Assembly (NCBI GenBank): GCA_023053685.1
Contig: JALIGW010000001.1
Location: 72,518,240 to 72,582,239 of the forward strand
DNA: 64,000 nucleotides
Origin: Diadophis punctatus similis
Lineage: Eukaryota; Chordata; Lepidosauria; Squamata; Dipsadidae
Reading direction: 5' to 3'
This document shows, one piece after another, positions 34,901 to 47,459 of this stretch. A model generated the notes under the pieces. The model was not told the origin of the DNA. It searched no databases and was given only the letters and a program-made list of their open reading frames with translations. The translations under genes were made by a program, and so were the position numbers. The stretch's first letter is position 1; each line of letters starts with the position of its first letter.

Positions 34901-35346
34901 TTCACAAAAAATGTAATACACAGCAAACGAGATTTATATGCTGGATTTCGTATCACTATATCACAAGTCGAACACTTCCCAAACGTCTAGGACTGTGTGA
35001 TGTATTTTCGTATGATGCGCGCAGATCCAAGTACGGTGGCCTTTTGCAACTGACAGATCGTGATTTTGTCAATGTTTATTGTTTTCAAATGCCGGTTAAG
35101 GTCTTTTGGCACAGCACCCAGTGTGCCAATTACCACTGGGACCACCTGTACTGGTTTATGCCAAAGTCGTTGTAATTCGATTTTAAGGTCCTGATATCGG
35201 TTAAGTTTTTCTTGTTGTTTTTCATCAATTCGACTGTCACCTGGTATGGCGACATCAATGATCCACACTTTTTTATTTTCCACAATCGTGAGGTCTGGCG
35301 TATTATGTTCCAAAACCTTGTCAGTCTGAATTCGAAAGTCCCAAAG
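34901..35346 (-). mobile_element. R4/Dong-type LINE 3' part, copy 1
   Basis: The minus strand encodes the C-terminal end of a non-LTR retrotransposon with a restriction-like endonuclease, followed by ~85 bp of 3' UTR. Both ends lie in AAT/ATT arrays: the 3' end at 34900 and the truncated 5' end at about 35346. R4-clade elements such as Dong are known to sit in TAA repeats, which fits. Confidence 0.8.
34987..35313 (-). pseudogene. R4-like endonuclease C-terminal fragment
   Basis: 108 open codons contain NTPDLTIVENKKVWIIDVAI then PGD. This P-D-x(n)-D/K pattern is the restriction-like endonuclease (PD-(D/E)XK) signature placed after the RT in R2/R4 LINEs. 'EKLNRYQDLKIELQRLW', 'VVPVVIGTLGAVPK' and 'LQKATVLGSARIIRKYI' follow, the usual C-terminal tail. 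The zinc knuckle and RT that should precede are absent by 5' truncation. Confidence 0.82.
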
Positions 35347-37370
<2,024 letters not shown>

Positions 37371-37377
37371 TCCATAA

Positions 37378-37604
37378 GAGCTGAGGTGGCGCAGCGGTTA
37401 GAGGCAGGTACTGCAGGCCACTTTAGCTGACACTGATCCGCAGGTCAGCGGTTCAAATCTCACCGGCTCAAGATTGACTCAGCCTTCCATCCTTCCGAAG
37501 TAGGTAAAATGAGGACCCAGATTGTTGGGGGCAATATAAATATACATTGCTTACTGGTGTAAACTGCTTAGAGAATGCTTGCACTGTGAGGCGGTATATA
37601 AATC
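37378..37604 (+). mobile_element. Squamate tRNA-SINE, near full length
   Basis: 5' GAGCTGAGGTGGCGCAGCGG (A box TGGCGCAGCGG), B box GGTTCAAATCTC, body TCCATCCTTCCGAAGTAGG and AATGAGGACCCAGATTG, tail GAGGCGGTATATAAATCT. The tail resembles the L2 terminus GGGCGGTATATAA and, like L2, continues into (AAAT)n, so L2 is the likely partner for mobilisation. Confidence 0.92.
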
Positions 37605-37717
<113 letters not shown>

Positions 37718-38300
37718 GATTAAGAAGGTACTTAAGATGGATGACGCTTCCTAAGTTTGAAAGAGTAGGCTGCTTTGAAAAACTGCAGGTACCTGTGCTG
37801 CCTTCTCCCCAGTGCCAGCACAGCAGAGTTGCCAATAAAGCTACAACCTTGACACAAGTGTCAGAAGAAATGGGAGAGGATGGAAAAAAATACGTGTTTT
37901 TTGGAGCTCTGCAGCCACCAGCAGAGTAAAGCAGCCAAATAAAAGAAGATGTTTCTCTTTCAAAGGGCGTGAATGGTCCAAAGGAAAAGAAGTATAGAGT
38001 TACAGCAAAGAAAAGTGCAAGTATAAAAGCACAATGCAGAAAATTGTAAGTACCCTCCATGCTGGCCAATAATACAGAAGAAAAAAGCAGTAGAAATTCC
38101 AGAAAAAGGAATTAAGGCAGAGCAGTGTTTGTACAAAGAAAGCATTGTTCCATAATATTATCCCTATAGCATGTAATATAGTAATACTAAGTGAATAGTA
38201 CTTGTAATGGTTATAATTACTAGTGTAATAATATAGAAATCATAACAATAGACTATAGAATTAAGGCAATAGAAAACATGTATAGTTTTGTATGTTTTAT
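37718..38300. other. Unique sequence
   Basis: No repeat or gene recognised; the 62-codon plus frame at 37741-37929 has no recognisable motif. Confidence 0.5.
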
Positions 38301-38307
38301 GTTAGAT

Positions 38308-38580
38308 TGTGGGCAAGGATCACAGGAGACAGACTCCATAATAGCTCTTTTACTCAGCTCACTCAAGTAACCAGCAAAACATGGTCTGACAGCTAGCTCT
38401 TTTATAGAGGGCTGTCAGACACAACAACCAATAGCGAACTGAGCATTCAAACACATGACCTGGGTGGCAGCAACAGTTCAGGTAGAGTTCAACTAAAAAC
38501 ATAACAACTTACAGTTCAGTCAGAGGTCGTCTAGTCAAAACAAGTTTAGGGTTCAGTTAGAGGTCAGTCAGAACACAACA
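38308..38580 (-). mobile_element. Possible solo LTR or LTR fragment with promoter-like elements
   Basis: On the minus strand the segment starts TGTTGTGTTCTGACTGACC and ends CCTTGCCCACA. It holds an inverted CCAAT (CTATTGGTTG, near 38430) and, about 30 bp downstream, CTCTATAAAAGAGC (38398-38410), spaced like a pol II core promoter. No matching flanking duplication is visible, so ends and class stay uncertain. Confidence 0.45.
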
Positions 38581-38924
38581 TTTTACATTTCACTTTTATA
38601 CGTAGGGCAAGTTGGATGGAAAGGGATGTAATAAAAGGGGAAAATGTGATTGAACTTAATGCTGTGACTCTATCACTTTCCATTACTGGATGAATCAATC
38701 ACGACATACAGTAGGCATGGACAGAGTTTACTCTAATTATAGCAGACCTCCATAAATACTACCATTGCAAATTGGCCTGGAACAGAAGAACAGGTATACA
38801 ATGATACAAGTGCTAAATGATCATAGATGACACTATTTATATTCTTGATAATTGATGTTTTTTATGGTGCTTGGGTGATTGATTAATTATGTTTTTTTTT
38901 TATTTTGACTTATGTTATCCCTTA
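38581..38924. other. Unique AT-rich sequence
   Basis: No repeat or gene recognised. Confidence 0.5.
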
Positions 38925-38932
38925 CTGTAGAC

Positions 38933-39355
38933 CAGTGATGGCGAACCTTTTTTTCCTCGGGTGCCGAAATAGTGCGTGCATGCGCTATCGCACATGCGTG
39001 CGTGCCCACACCCATAATTCAAAGCCCCCAACTTGCCTCATTCCCCTGCGCATGCGTGCATGACCCCCCCACTCCCCTGTTTTCCGACTTCCAGTGGGCC
39101 CAGTAGGCCGTTTTTCGCCCTCCCCAGGCTCCAGAGGCTTTCTTAGAGCTTGGGGAGGGTGAAAACGCTCCCCCTGCCACCCCGGAGGCCCTCTGGAGGC
39201 CAAAATCGCCCTCCCAGAGCCTCAGCGCGAGCCAAAAATCAGCTGGCGTGCACACACATGCACGCTGGAGCTGAGCTAGGGCAACGGCTCGCGTGCCGGC
39301 AGATATGCCTCTGCGTGCCACCTGTGGCACCCGTGCCATAGGTTCGCCATCACTG
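38933..39355 (+). mobile_element. hAT-type element, 423 bp (group F, OC1-like ends)
   Basis: Perfect 15-bp termini CAGTGATGGCGAACC / complement, flanked by a perfect duplication CTGTAGAC (38925-38932, 39356-39363). The terminal sequence resembles what I recall for OposCharlie1-type hAT elements. The interior is CpG-rich, with an inverted GCCTCCAGAGGG/CCCTCTGGAGG stem and GCGCATGCGT. Noncoding. Confidence 0.94.
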
Positions 39356-39363
39356 CTGTAGAC

Positions 39364-40590
39364 ATTTTATTGACTCCTAGATTAAAATCATCATGCTGTT
39401 GCTGACTTCTGAGAGTCTGATTCAATTGCCATGGTATACACATTCGAAAAGTAAATAAATTTAAAAAATTGATTTAGTGTGCAAATCTAAAAAGTCATTT
39501 AGAAAGAATTCTGGCAACTGTTACATATCAAATGTGAGCTCTAATTATAATACAATGTTCAAATCATTTCTTCTCTTTCTTGTGTTCATTCGATATAAAA
39601 GGCTAGAAGTACGAGGTACTGTTTCCAACTCTTTCTTGCTTTTCAATGGCCAAATCCAGTATGCTTGTTTATGACCACATAATTCTTTGTATTTTAAAAT
39701 GATATTTCACTGTATGGATGAGATTTAGAGTGATCTGCATGTTTCTTGTTTATAGTGACTTTTCAGAATTAATCTCCAATGCTGCTACTAGTATAATTGT
39801 GTTCTGCTTTATCTCTTTTACTCTTTTAAGACTTGGGAAGACCTGAATATTAATGAAAAGAGACACAATCCTTGCAACATTTTATTTCTAAACATACATT
39901 TTTCATTTACGACATTGTATAAATTAAAATCCTACTGCCAGATTCTAATTCTCTATCTTAAGTCATTGTCTCCATCTTGGCAACCAAAATTCTGTAAATA
40001 TTGTTCCCTTGAAAAATTACTTCCAGACCTTTGAATGTTATTGCATTCTAATAAAGCTATTGTACTATATCACTTGCCTTGCATTTCTTGTTAAATTAAG
40101 ACTAACTCACTTTTAATGAACTGGTTGTGAGGTTATTATATTTTTCTTTATCATGAGTTTAATCATCTAAAAGTTAGCATAGTAAAATAAACATTGAACT
40201 AGCTTCCTTCCTTCAAAATTGATAATTTAGTTACCTATGTAGGTTTGATTTCTTGCAAACAACAATTTATTTCTCTGTTGGAAACGGTTGCCTTCTGGGT
40301 GGTCCTACTAAGAGATGTTAGAAAGGTAAAGTGAGAGGAGAGAAACACAGCTCTGGTAGTTAGTAGTAGTTTTCTCATTTTCTTTTTAATTTGAAATTGC
40401 AGAGTTTGGGTTTAGTTTTGTTTTAGCTTTTTCATTGAACGTGGTTGCTCTCTTCATCTAATGCAACATCTGCAAGGACTTTCAAAATTCAGAAATCAAA
40501 TAACTCACATCTGTCTGAACAATTCATTATTCCTCCTTGTCCTCCTTTTCCAGATTTTTTTCAGATTCACAACAGATGGTCACATCTCTC
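39364..40590. other. Unique AT-rich sequence, 1.2 kb
   Basis: No repeat or gene recognised. Confidence 0.5.
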
Positions 40591-40601
40591 TGAGCCTAAA
40601 A

Positions 40602-41250
40602 TAGGGGTCACCAACCTTTCGGACCTCAGGGATCACTAAAGTCATAATTTTAAATCCCACGGACCACTAATATGATCTGCCTAATGACTGCCTGGGTGGG
40701 GGTGGCTAGGTGGTCATGTGACTGGGTGGGCGTGGCCAACTCTATGTCACACACATCAAGGGGCATCTCGCCAGCCTCCCATCCCCTCCCCTCCCTTCCC
40801 AGCCCCTCCTCGCCTGCTTGCCAGGCTCCTTAGGGCTCCAACAGGAAGTAGTTGTTGGAACTAAGCAGCCACCATGAGAAAGAGTTGGCAAAACAGCTGG
40901 CTCAGTTCAAATTGGATCTGACCAAGAAGGAGGCTCAGCAGAAGCACCTCACTGAGGACTACGAGCATAGGCTTTCCAAGCAGAGGGAAGACCTGCAGAA
41001 GTGCAAGGCCAGTTACCGGCACCTGGAGGCTCAGCGGGCTGAGATGGTCAGCCAGTTCCAGGCCATGATGCAGTCCCACTGGAACAAGGTCCTCCGGCTC
41101 TTCACCACCAGCGGTGCTTCCCTCCAGCCTTCGCCCAAAGCCCCGCACCAGGAGGCTGAAGCAGACCCCAAGTCGGAATTTCTGCCCCCCTCTGACCTGC
41201 ACAAAAACACCCCAAAGGGGGAGACTCTCTGCAGCAACGTATGACCCCTT
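40602..41250 (+). mobile_element. Probable hAT-type element carrying a coding fragment
   Basis: It starts TAGGGGTCACCAACCTTTCG (group G terminus with one change) and has the GTGACTGGGTGGGCGTGGCC module shared with the hAT elements at 8628 and 50349. A near-complementary end, TATGACCCCTT, lies at 41240-41250. No target duplication matches, so the right boundary is uncertain; the retrogene-like frame 40852-41244 would fill its right half. Confidence 0.5.
40852..41244 (+). CDS. Unidentified 130-codon coiled-coil reading frame
   Basis: The frame encodes a strongly helical, charged segment with heptad-like spacing (HEKELAKQLAQFKLDLTKKE, 'DYEHRLSKQREDLQKCKASY', 'LEAQRAEMVSQFQAMMQSHW'), then a Pro/Ser-rich tail ending GETLCSNV. 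Composition and codon use are protein-like and unlike the surrounding AT-rich DNA. There is no ATG: the frame opens with TTG codons right after a TAG, and ...GAAGTAG|TTG could be a splice acceptor after a pyrimidine-rich stretch. It could be a terminal exon of a host gene, a processed fragment, or gene sequence captured by the surrounding hAT element. I do not recognise the parent protein. Confidence 0.45.
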   Translation: MLELSSHHEKELAKQLAQFKLDLTKKEAQQKHLTEDYEHRLSKQREDLQKCKASYRHLEAQRAEMVSQFQAMMQSHWNKVLRLFTTSGASLQPSPKAPHQEAEADPKSEFLPPSDLHKNTPKGETLCSNV

Positions 41251-42235
41251 TAAATATTGTAGAATAGAATATGATTAATAATTAAAATAAGCAGTCCTGT
41301 CTGCGGGGGAGGCAAGGCAAGGTCAGAAGGATATATATCCCACCATTTTTCTATATGCATCAAATAATTGCATGTACATCCTGATCAGGTGAGGGTTGAG
41401 CTATGATGCTATTTTTGTCAGAATGATGAAAGTAGTGAGAGTTGCAGATGCTATTGAAAATAAAGAGTGAATAAAACGATAATCCTTAGCGGTTGCTCTA
41501 TTCTTGTCAAGAAGTCCTTGAGGATTTCTCATTCAAAATATCACATTCTTTCACATCTGTCACCCACAGAGGATGCCAGGACTAGATCATCCGTTGCAAT
41601 ACTAAGGACTCAACCTCTGAGAAAACATCTTAGTGAACATCCAGAGTCAGAAGGCAGGGAGATGCAAGCTGTGTTGTAGGAAAAAGCTGCCATTCTATTT
41701 AGTTAGACTTTGATAGGCCAACTTGGTGCTGAAGTCCAAGATTTAGGACTACACTAGTGCTGGATCCACATCTGTTTTCTGCTACATAATTTCTGGTAAT
41801 GGACTTCTTTCTGCCTGATTCTTGGATGTGACGAATATGATGAAGGATGGCTTAATGCTTATGCTTAACTGGTTAATAATTCTGGGACTGAATCTTTGTG
41901 CCCCTGTATTTTGATGAACACCAGCTGTTACTACCGTAGTAACCTGAGTTATGACTGATGTTGCCTGTGGTTTGCTGGGGTGGACAAAAGATGGAGCTAT
42001 ATCCCCCTCCCGCTGTCCTAATTATTAGGGCTGTGCACCCTTCAAAAGTGACTGAGAAACACTTTGATCTTTGAATTGAGGGCAGCCCTCTTTGCTATCC
42101 ACTTAAGCAGCCTGGTTTCTCCCCTCCCCCCGGTCCCCTCTGATTTCTCTGTCAGCCTAAAAAATAGGTAGAGCTGCTTTAAGAAGTCCAATTAGCTGAA
42201 CACAACAGTTCCTTTGTTTCAGGTTTTGCATGAAA
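41251..42235. other. Unique sequence, 1 kb
   Basis: No repeat or gene recognised. Confidence 0.5.
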
Positions 42236-42239
42236 CATA

Positions 42240-42325
42240 AATATATACATATATACATATACACATATACACATATATGCATACACACATATACACATAC
42301 GCACATACACACATACACACACACA
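42240..42325. repeat. (ATACAC)-type low-complexity tract
   Basis: Alternating TATACATA/ACACATAC units, grading into the following AAAT array. Confidence 0.9.
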
Positions 42326-42330
42326 TACAC

Positions 42331-42508
<178 letters not shown>

Positions 42509-42575
42509 AAGGATAGGCTACTTCAATGAGTACCAGAGAAGATCTCTTCTCACTCAAGAAACAAAGTCTTTGTTC

Positions 42576-42876
42576 CAGTGGTGGGATTCAAAATTTTTAC
42601 TACCTGTGGGCGTGGTTTGTGCGTGTGGTGTGGCTTGGTGGGAGTGGCTTGGTGGGCATGGCAGGGGAAGAATACTGCAAAATCTCCATTCCCTCCCCAC
42701 TCCAGGGGAAGGATACTGCAAAATCCCCATTTCCTCCTGATCAGCTGGGACTCGGGAGGCAGAGAATAGATGGTGCGGGGCCAGTCAGAGGTGGTATTTA
42801 CCGGTTCTCCGAACTACTCAAAATTTCCGCTACTGGTTCTCCAGAACTTGTCAGAACCTACTGAAACCCACCTCTG
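42576..42876 (+). mobile_element. hAT-type element, 301 bp (group D)
   Basis: Ends CAGTGGTGGGATTCA and TGAAACCCACCTCTG with a perfect duplication CTTTGTTC (42568-42575, 42877-42884). Left part carries repeated GTGGCTTGGTGGG units; right part carries TACCGGTTCTCCGAACT, also present at 50649. A GAATACTGCAAAATC segment is tandemly duplicated (42669 and 42711). Confidence 0.94.
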
Positions 42877-42884
42877 CTTTGTTC

Positions 42885-43885
42885 TGAATATTTTTGTAGT
42901 GCAAACAGCCTTACATCCCTCCCTAAGATTTTAGTATCAGCTTCATGTTGAAACTTGGTCCTCCTCATTTGCTCAAGTATGGTTCTTCAGGGCACAATCA
43001 GCTGCCAAAATCAGATCATTTTCTCAAATGCACAAAGGACCTTGTCAAAGATAGTGTGCAGTCTTTCCCAGTTAATTTTTACTTGTATTATGTACAAGGA
43101 ATTTCACCTATGAGCACCCAATCTGAAAAAAGGCAAGCAGATTTGCTAGTCTTTATATCTCTTTGATTTTTAAGATCAGAAGGATCACAGGCTCTTTTAT
43201 AAAACTCCAAGCTGAAACAGCTTCTGATCTTCTAATCTGTCTTGGAGACCTACTGCTACTGGGAACCGATGCCTGAAGCAGTGTCAGGGTGTCATGGCAC
43301 ATAGTATTGCTGCTCTGAGGCAAGTGCATGACATAGCCACACACATACAAAAAAGGGTGAAATTGTGTTGTGATACTGTCATGACACCCCTTGCCCCTCC
43401 AGTGGATGCTGCTGCTTGTTTTAATAGTGCAGTTCACATACATTGGTCATAGCTTGTGAATGTCCAAGTGATAATGGCCATGAGTGCTTTTTGCCTTGGT
43501 GACATCAAGACTGGCTTATTGTCATATGATGTGTAGAATATTTGACTTCATTCAAAACTAAAATGTAAAATTCTTAATTCATGATGTTATCTACTGTATA
43601 TAAAACTCGCATTTTCCAAGTTCATCGATATCGCATTTGTTTCATTAGAAACCATCAATGGTGATTAACAATTATTTCAGATGAATAGATAAACTCATAT
43701 TGGAAGAGACATTCCTTTGAAAATTGTGATTCCTGGATTTGCAAAGTCTGGGACTTTGATGACTTGTCTCCTTCAAGGTCAGCTTGCTTTGCCCCTCAGT
43801 TCATCATTGATGGCCTGATAGCCACATTGGGCTGTAATTTGTGAAAGATGTAACACACAAACATGCACACACAAACAGACACAAC
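42885..43885. other. Unique sequence, 1 kb
   Basis: No repeat or gene recognised. Confidence 0.5.
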
Positions 43886-43893
43886 CTCTAGTA

Positions 43894-44192
43894 CAAGAGT
43901 CCCCAACCTGTGGGCAGCAGCCCACTACTGGGTCATGGCCTATTTGCAATTGGGCCATGTGAGTGGTGGGCTGGTGCATATTCAGGCATGCATGCGCCCC
44001 ACTTACACGAGGGGTGGGCACTGGAACTCACAGCCCCACTTGTGTGAGTGGCGGACACCAGCACCCACCGCTCACACAAATGAAGCTGTGCACACACCCA
44101 CATGCACCTACCCTTCGCACAAGACCATCCTCTCTCCCTCCCTCCCTCCCCCCAACGCCAGGCTGCCAACCTGAAAATGTTGGGGAATGCTG
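43894..44192 (+). mobile_element. hAT-type element, 299 bp (group G)
   Basis: Ends CAAGAGTCCCCAACCTG and ATGTTGGGGAATGCTG, flanked by CTCTAGTA (43886-43893) and TTCTAGTA (44193-44200), 7 of 8 identical. Same interior order as the fragment at 4155. Confidence 0.85.
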
Positions 44193-44245
44193 TTCTAGTA
44201 TATTTTGTCAAATAAAAAGTAGTACCAATAAGCTCCCTTCCTATT

Positions 44246-47200
44246 ATTTATTTATTTTTTATTTATTTATTTTGGAATTCTTATATGCTGCCCAACTCCC
44301 TAAGGACTCAGGGCGGCGTACAACAGTGAGAAAATACAAGAATAACCAAAATCTAAAAAGTTAATTAAAAGCAAATATAAAAATTAAAACACACTATAAA
44401 AAGAATCATCACCAACCATTCAACATCATACATACTTGGGGGGTGGGCTCGAATGAATTAAGCTCTACCCCCCGCCTGCAGGAAAAGCCATGTCTTAACA
44501 GCTTTCCGGAAGGCCAGCAGAGTGGGGATAGTTCGGGTCTCTGGTGGAAGTTGGTTCCAGAGCACAGGGCCAGCCACAGAGAAGGCTCTCCCCCTTGGGC
44601 CCGCCAGCCGGCATTGTTTGGCCGACGGGACCTGGAGGAGGCTCACTCTGTGGGCCCTAACCGGTCGAAGGGAAGTATGAGGCAGAATGCGGTCCCATAG
44701 ATAACCTGGTCCCAAGCCATGAAGGGCTTTAAAGATGGTGATCAACACCTTGAATTGGACCCGGAGACCGATGGGCAACCAATGCAGCTGGCGGAGTATC
44801 GATGTCACGTGGGTGTACCTTGGCACACCCACCACAGCACGCGCAGCCGCATTTTGCACCAACTGAAGTCTCCGGATACTCTTCAAGGGTAGCCCCATGT
44901 AGAGCGCATTGCAGTAGTCCAAGCGAGAGGTGACAAGGGCATGAGTGACCGTGAGTAGAGCCTCCTTCTCCAAATATGGCCGCAACTGGTGCACCAGGCG
45001 AACCTGTGCAAAGGCCCCTCTAGCCACAGCTGAAAGATGATGGTCCAATTTTAGCTGTGGATCTAGAAGGACCCCCAAGTTGCGGACCTGGTCCGAGGGA
45101 GTCAGTTTCGCTCCCTCAAGGACCACGGAGGGACAGTTGTCGTAGTCCTTAGGAGGCAATATCCACAGCCACTCAGTCTTGTCGGGATTAAGTCTGAGTC
45201 TGTTCCTCCCCATCCAGATCCTGACGTCGTCCAGGCACCGGCACATTACATCAACTGCCTCACTGAAGTCAGACGGGGTGGTGATGTACAGCTGGGTGTC
45301 ATCAGCGTACTGATGGAAACACACCCCATGTCTGCGAATGATCTCACCCAGCGGTTTCATGTAGATGTTGAACAGGATGGGCGAGAGAACCGACCCCTGA
45401 GGCACCCCACATAATAGGGGCCTAGGGGACGATCTCTGCCCCCCTGCCAGCACCGACTGCATCCTATCAGCGAGATAAGAGGAGAACCACCGCAGAACTG
45501 TGCCTCCCACTCCCAACTCGCTGAGACGATGCAGAAGGATACCATGGTCGATGGTATCGAAAGCCGCTGAGAGGTCAAGTAGCACCAGGATGGAGGAATT
45601 TCCCCCATCCCGGGCCCGCCAGAGATCATCCATCAGAGCGACCAAGGCAGTTTCTGTACTGTAGCCGCGCCTGAAACCCGACTGGTAAGGGTCTAGATGA
45701 TCTGTTTCATCCAGGAGCTGCAGAAGTTGAGTAACCACCACCTTCTCCACAACTTTCCCTAAAAAAGGTAAGTTGGAGACCGGACGATAGTTCTTCAAGT
45801 CAGCTGGATCCAGGGAAGGCTTCTTCAGGAGGGGTCGCACCACCGCAGCTTTTAACGACTGCAGTACAGATCGCTCTCTCAAAGAAGCGGTGACCACCGC
45901 CTGGATCCAGCCGCGTGCTACCTCTCTGCTAGCCGAAACCAGCCAGGAGGGGCACGGGTCCAATAAACAGGTGGAGGTACCCATCGCTCCCACAGCCCTG
46001 TCCACATCCTCGGGAGAAACAGGCCCAAACTCTTCCCATAATGATGGACTAAGACTGGCCCCTGTCAACTCAATGGACTCTGCCCAGCCGGAGTCCAGAT
46101 TTGACCGAATCTGAGCGACTTTATCCGACAGAAACTCAGCGAATTCCTCAGCTCTGCCTTGTAAGTGTTCCTCGCTCCCCCCTTTTGCAAGGAGGGAGCG
46201 AGTCACCCTAAACAAGGCGGCTGGGCGAGAATCTGCGGACGCAATAAGAGCGGAAAAATAGGATCGTTTTGCCGCCCTTATCGCCACTAAATAAGATCTG
46301 ATGTAAATTCTTAATAGTGTTCGATCAGACTCGGTTTTTCTGGCCCTCCAGCGGCGCTCCAGACGTCTCTTCTGGCGTTTCATCTCCCGGAGCTCCTCGG
46401 TAAACCAGGGAGCTTTCCGGAATCCACTGCCATAGAGAGGTCGCTTAGGCGCAATTCGGTCTAGAGCCCCTGATGCTGCGGTGTTCCAAGCAGCCACCAG
46501 GGAGTCAGCCGAATTGTGTACCAGGGTTTCAGGTATTTCCCCAAGTTCCCTCTGGAATCCTTCCGGTTCCATTAGGCGCCTGGGGCGGAACCACTTAGTC
46601 GGTCCCGCCTCCCTGCGGGGGAGGAATGGGGCTGCGAAATCCAGCCTCAGTAGGAAATGATCTGACCATGACAGTGGGGTGATGACTAAGTCCCTTATCT
46701 TCAGATCATCTCTCCACTGCCCCGAAAGAAACACTAGGTCGAGCGTGTGACCACCCTCATGAGTCGGACCCTGGATTACTTGGGACAGGTCCATGGTTGT
46801 CATGGAATCCATGAACTCCTGAGCTATCCCAGAGGTTTCGCCAGCAGATGGCAAGTTGAAGTCCCCCAGCACCATAAGCCTGGGGAACTCAACTGCCAAG
46901 CCGGCTACTGCCTCGAGCAGCTCAGGCAGGGCCTTGCTTACGCAGCTGGGAGGCAGGTACGTTAAGAAAAGGCCCACCTGTACCCCTAAGTCCAACTTCA
47001 AAAGGAGCGTCTCACACCCAACAATCTCCGGGGTAGGGATCCTACGAGGATGCAGATTTCCACGCGTTATTATTGCCACTCCTCCCCCCCTTCCCTGGGG
47101 TCGAGAATGGTGCTGCACCGAGAAACCGGCTGGGCATATCTCGGAGAGAGCTACTCCCCCCTCCTGCCCCAGCCAGGTCTCGGTAACACACACCAGGTCA

Positions 47201-47443
47201 GCCCCCTCCTCTGTGATTAAGTCACGTATCAAGGGGGCTTTGTTGACGATTGACCTGGCGTTAAGCAGCAGCATCCTGAGCCCAGGGCCCTGAAAACCCT
47301 GGTTGCCAGGTATCCGGGTTGAGCACAATGGAACCGGATCGGAGGGGCCGGAACAAGGGATCGCTTGTAAACAGCGATGTCTTATTCCCCGAGAGCGGCC
47401 CACCCCTCTGCTCCCGCCTATTAGAACAAATTCTAAACTTCAT
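44246..47443 (-). mobile_element. L2 LINE with complete ORF2, about 3.2 kb
   Basis: The 3' end is at the left: an AAAT-type tail (44246-44275), then TATGCTGCCCAACTCCCT / AGGACTCAGGGCGGC, the L2 stem-loop, then 3' UTR to 44457. The coding region follows to 47403. Upstream of it (47404-47443) only ~40 bp remain before a TTTT/AAAA boundary, so ORF1 and the 5' UTR are missing. It is the least degraded LINE in the window and probably a fairly recent insertion. Confidence 0.93.
44458..47403 (-). CDS. L2 ORF2 protein: AP endonuclease and reverse transcriptase
   Basis: A 981-codon frame without a stop. Residues ~40-255 are an APE-type endonuclease: LLLNARS (45-51), VTETWL (Glu75), GDFN (Asp181, Asn183), GGHTLDLVF (Asp222) and SWSDHF (Asp248-His249). 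The endonuclease nicks the target for target-primed integration. Residues ~520-760 are the reverse transcriptase: NYRPVSNL, LLDLSAAFDT (Asp610), GVPQGS (666-671) and FHQYADDTQLY (catalytic Asp701-Asp702), all intact. The C-terminal part has LVTSRLDYCNALYMGLP and LHWLPIGLRVQFK, ending FLQAGGRA. The first ~40 residues may be in the wrong frame: an alternative frame (47261-47443, start ATG at 47443) overlaps there, suggesting a small frameshift. Possibly still functional. Confidence 0.93.
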   Translation of the reverse strand: MGRSRGIRHRCLQAIPCSGPSDPVPLCSTRIPGNQGFQGPGLRMLLLNARSIVNKAPLIRDLITEEGADLVCVTETWLGQEGGVALSEICPAGFSVQHHSRPQGRGGGVAIITRGNLHPRRIPTPEIVGCETLLLKLDLGVQVGLFLTYLPPSCVSKALPELLEAVAGLAVEFPRLMVLGDFNLPSAGETSGIAQEFMDSMTTMDLSQVIQGPTHEGGHTLDLVFLSGQWRDDLKIRDLVITPLSWSDHFLLRLDFAAPFLPRREAGPTKWFRPRRLMEPEGFQRELGEIPETLVHNSADSLVAAWNTAASGALDRIAPKRPLYGSGFRKAPWFTEELREMKRQKRRLERRWRARKTESDRTLLRIYIRSYLVAIRAAKRSYFSALIASADSRPAALFRVTRSLLAKGGSEEHLQGRAEEFAEFLSDKVAQIRSNLDSGWAESIELTGASLSPSLWEEFGPVSPEDVDRAVGAMGTSTCLLDPCPSWLVSASREVARGWIQAVVTASLRERSVLQSLKAAVVRPLLKKPSLDPADLKNYRPVSNLPFLGKVVEKVVVTQLLQLLDETDHLDPYQSGFRRGYSTETALVALMDDLWRARDGGNSSILVLLDLSAAFDTIDHGILLHRLSELGVGGTVLRWFSSYLADRMQSVLAGGQRSSPRPLLCGVPQGSVLSPILFNIYMKPLGEIIRRHGVCFHQYADDTQLYITTPSDFSEAVDVMCRCLDDVRIWMGRNRLRLNPDKTEWLWILPPKDYDNCPSVVLEGAKLTPSDQVRNLGVLLDPQLKLDHHLSAVARGAFAQVRLVHQLRPYLEKEALLTVTHALVTSRLDYCNALYMGLPLKSIRRLQLVQNAAARAVVGVPRYTHVTSILRQLHWLPIGLRVQFKVLITIFKALHGLGPGYLWDRILPHTSLRPVRAHRVSLLQVPSAKQCRLAGPRGRAFSVAGPVLWNQLPPETRTIPTLLAFRKAVKTWLFLQAGGRA

Positions 47444-47459
47444 TTTTTTTAAAAAAAAG

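Noticed and set aside
37741..37929. 62-codon plus-strand frame next to an (AAAT)n
   Set aside because: No motif, no homology I recognise, and no splice or promoter context.
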